Assembly (NCBI GenBank): GCA_030586765.1
Contig: JAUQZZ010000010.1
Span: 1-23,111, forward strand
Source of the DNA: Candidatus Brocadiales bacterium
GTDB lineage: Bacteria; Planctomycetota; Brocadiia; Brocadiales; Bathyanammoxibiaceae
Reading direction: 5' to 3'
DNA: 23,111 nt
Shown: in pieces, positions 22,151-23,111 of the stretch
Layout: the number at the start of each line of letters is the position of its first letter
Numbering within the stretch: the stretch's first letter is position 1
The notes under the pieces: generated by a model
What the model was told of the DNA's origin: nothing
The model's database searches: none
What the model saw: only the letters and a program-made list of their open reading frames with translations
Program-made: the position numbers and the translations under genes

Positions 22151-23111
22151 ATGATTAGAAAGATTGTCCTTTATCTCTTTATCTCCATGTCCCTCCCTAC
22201 AGCAGTTGTGGCAGACCCGTCCACCTCGGGCGGACAGGAAGCTACTCCTATGATAGAATTCTCCGGGGCGGACATTGGCTTCCTTAGGCTCTCTCTCCAG
22301 GACTGCATAGCCGCGGCCCTGAAGAACAACTTTGATGTGGAGATAGCCAGGCTGAATCCCAGGATGGAGGAGAAGGATATCTCCGTGGAAAAGGCCAGGT
22401 TCGACCCCATCCTGAAGGCATCGGAAGAAATACGAGAGGACCAGACCCCCTTAAACAACTTCTTTGTCTCTGGTATCTTTGCTCCAACAGAATTCTTTGA
22501 GGATATTCGAACCTTTAACACCACCCTCAGCATATTGACCCCTATAGGTGCCACGGCCTCCATAGAGTACGATTTTAATAGACGATTTGCCAAACCTGTA
22601 GGCGCCAGAGTCCTTATCTTCAACCCTGCCATGAATAGCTTTATAGAGGCAAAACTTACCCTGCCCCTCCTTAAAAAGGCCGGCATATTCTATAACAGGA
22701 GCCTGATATATATAGCTAGAAATGAGAAGAAGGTATCCCTCCAAGCCTTTAAGAGAACCCTTATAGAGGTTACAAATGCCGTGCAGAGGGCCTATTGGGA
22801 CCTTGTAAAGGCCGTAGAAGACCTGAAGGTGGCCCATAAGTCCTTGCAAATGGCCGAGGAATTCCTCCAGAAAAATAAACATCAGGTAGAGGCGGGGCTT
22901 ATGGCACCCATAGAGATAGTGGTGGCGGAGGAGGAGGTGGCTGCAAGACAGGAGGCGATAATAACGACGGAGAACGCGGTCAAAGATAGAGAGGATGAAC
23001 TCAAGCGCCTGATGAACTTTATCAGGCCTGGAGGCGACCCTATCCTTGCTGACATGACTATCGTCCCTGTGGACAAGCCTGTTTTTGAGGTTAAGAAGCC
23101 CAGTGTAGTAG
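22151..23111 (+). CDS. TolC-family outer-membrane efflux protein (5' part; runs off the window)
   Basis: The first 320 codons are open to the window end. The product has a signal peptide (MIRKIVLYLFISMSL, cleavage probably after VVA at residue 21). LSLQDCIAAALKNNFDVEIAR lies at about 47-67, the typical TolC-repeat start, with beta segments and long helices after it. The stretch VTNAVQRAYWDLVKAVEDL (19 residues) continues into the helix LQMAEEFLQKNKHQVEAG, characteristic of outer-membrane efflux channels. It would export drugs, polysaccharide or proteins together with an inner-membrane pump and adaptor, probably encoded beyond the edge. A repeat-like sequence (22210-22235) encodes residues 20-28, directly at the cleavage site. 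The upstream gene is folE, 56 bases away. Confidence 0.88.
   Translation, partial: MIRKIVLYLFISMSLPTAVVADPSTSGGQEATPMIEFSGADIGFLRLSLQDCIAAALKNNFDVEIARLNPRMEEKDISVEKARFDPILKASEEIREDQTPLNNFFVSGIFAPTEFFEDIRTFNTTLSILTPIGATASIEYDFNRRFAKPVGARVLIFNPAMNSFIEAKLTLPLLKKAGIFYNRSLIYIARNEKKVSLQAFKRTLIEVTNAVQRAYWDLVKAVEDLKVAHKSLQMAEEFLQKNKHQVEAGLMAPIEIVVAEEEVAARQEAIITTENAVKDREDELKRLMNFIRPGGDPILADMTIVPVDKPVFEVKKPSVV
22210..22235 (+). repeat. GGCAGA-hairpin repeat inside the TolC-family gene
   Basis: The sequence begins GGCAGACCCG, identical to 131-140, and continues as a hairpin GTCCACC-TCG-GGCGGAC (one mismatch in seven pairs). It is read in frame as V-A-D-P-S-T-S-G-G at the end of the signal peptide and the start of the mature protein. 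Confidence 0.6.

Noticed and set aside
1..23111. CRISPR array, prophage or insertion sequence with transposase
   Set aside because: The repeats are few, unevenly spaced, palindromic and without spacers of constant length. No integrase, transposase or cas gene was found on either strand.
1..23111. tRNA or rRNA genes
   Set aside because: The intergenic spaces are short or repeat-filled, and none showed a tRNA-like cloverleaf or a recognisable rRNA segment on reading.

Overview
The window is a dense, almost fully coding chromosomal segment of a Gram-negative-type (two-membrane) bacterium. The envelope genes show this: an LptE-like lipoprotein, a TolC-type efflux channel, a BamD-like TPR protein and a SecG with a long tail. 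Arginine is written mostly AGG/AGA and isoleucine very often ATA, and the base composition is near 50% GC by eye. Taxonomy cannot be fixed without a search. The MamK-like actin, the CoaC-like flavoprotein with no CoaB domain and the overall gene order would suit a planctomycete (for instance a relative of the Brocadiales) or another deep diderm lineage. That is a weak inference.

Left part, 1-5102. Positions 1-216 are a composite palindromic repeat, followed by about 260 bases with no recognisable gene. A two-gene minus-strand operon follows (read from 2242 down to 478): an unrecognised coiled-coil protein and then a bacterial actin closely resembling MamK, the magnetosome filament protein. 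Divergent from it, queE and queC (7-deazaguanine/queuosine precursor synthesis) start from a good sigma70-type promoter. They converge on a minus-strand pair, a NYN-domain (LabA-like) putative nuclease and RNase III, which overlap by 20 bases.

Right part, 5181-23111, all plus strand. A near-consensus promoter drives pheA-tpiA-secG-yicC-gmk. After a hairpin repeat comes a very compact run: coaC-like, dut, ftsK, rimO, pgsA, recO, TPR protein, lptE, folP, cdaA, cdaR, pdxJ. Most junctions overlap, often as ATGA. Then dapA, folE and the first 320 codons of a TolC-family outer-membrane protein follow, each preceded by a hairpin repeat. Together these genes cover central metabolism, pterin/folate (folE, folP), 7-deazaguanine (queE, queC; FolE also feeds this path), PLP (pdxJ), lysine/cell-wall precursors (dapA), c-di-AMP synthesis (cdaA, cdaR), chromosome segregation (ftsK), repair (recO), nucleotide hygiene (dut, gmk) and envelope building.

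Most interesting points: (1) the MamK-like actin paired with a coiled-coil protein, away from any magnetosome gene; (2) a system of short hairpin repeats, some apparently inserted into one another, four clusters of which share a downstream tail TTTTTT(C)AGAGG(A)TC; one repeat copy supplies the Shine-Dalgarno sequence of the TolC gene and another lies inside its coding sequence at the signal-peptide cleavage site; (3) a CoaC-like flavoprotein that has lost three signature residues and the CoaB half, next to a place where rpoZ would be expected and a hairpin repeat sits instead; (4) the overlapping NYN nuclease / RNase III pair.
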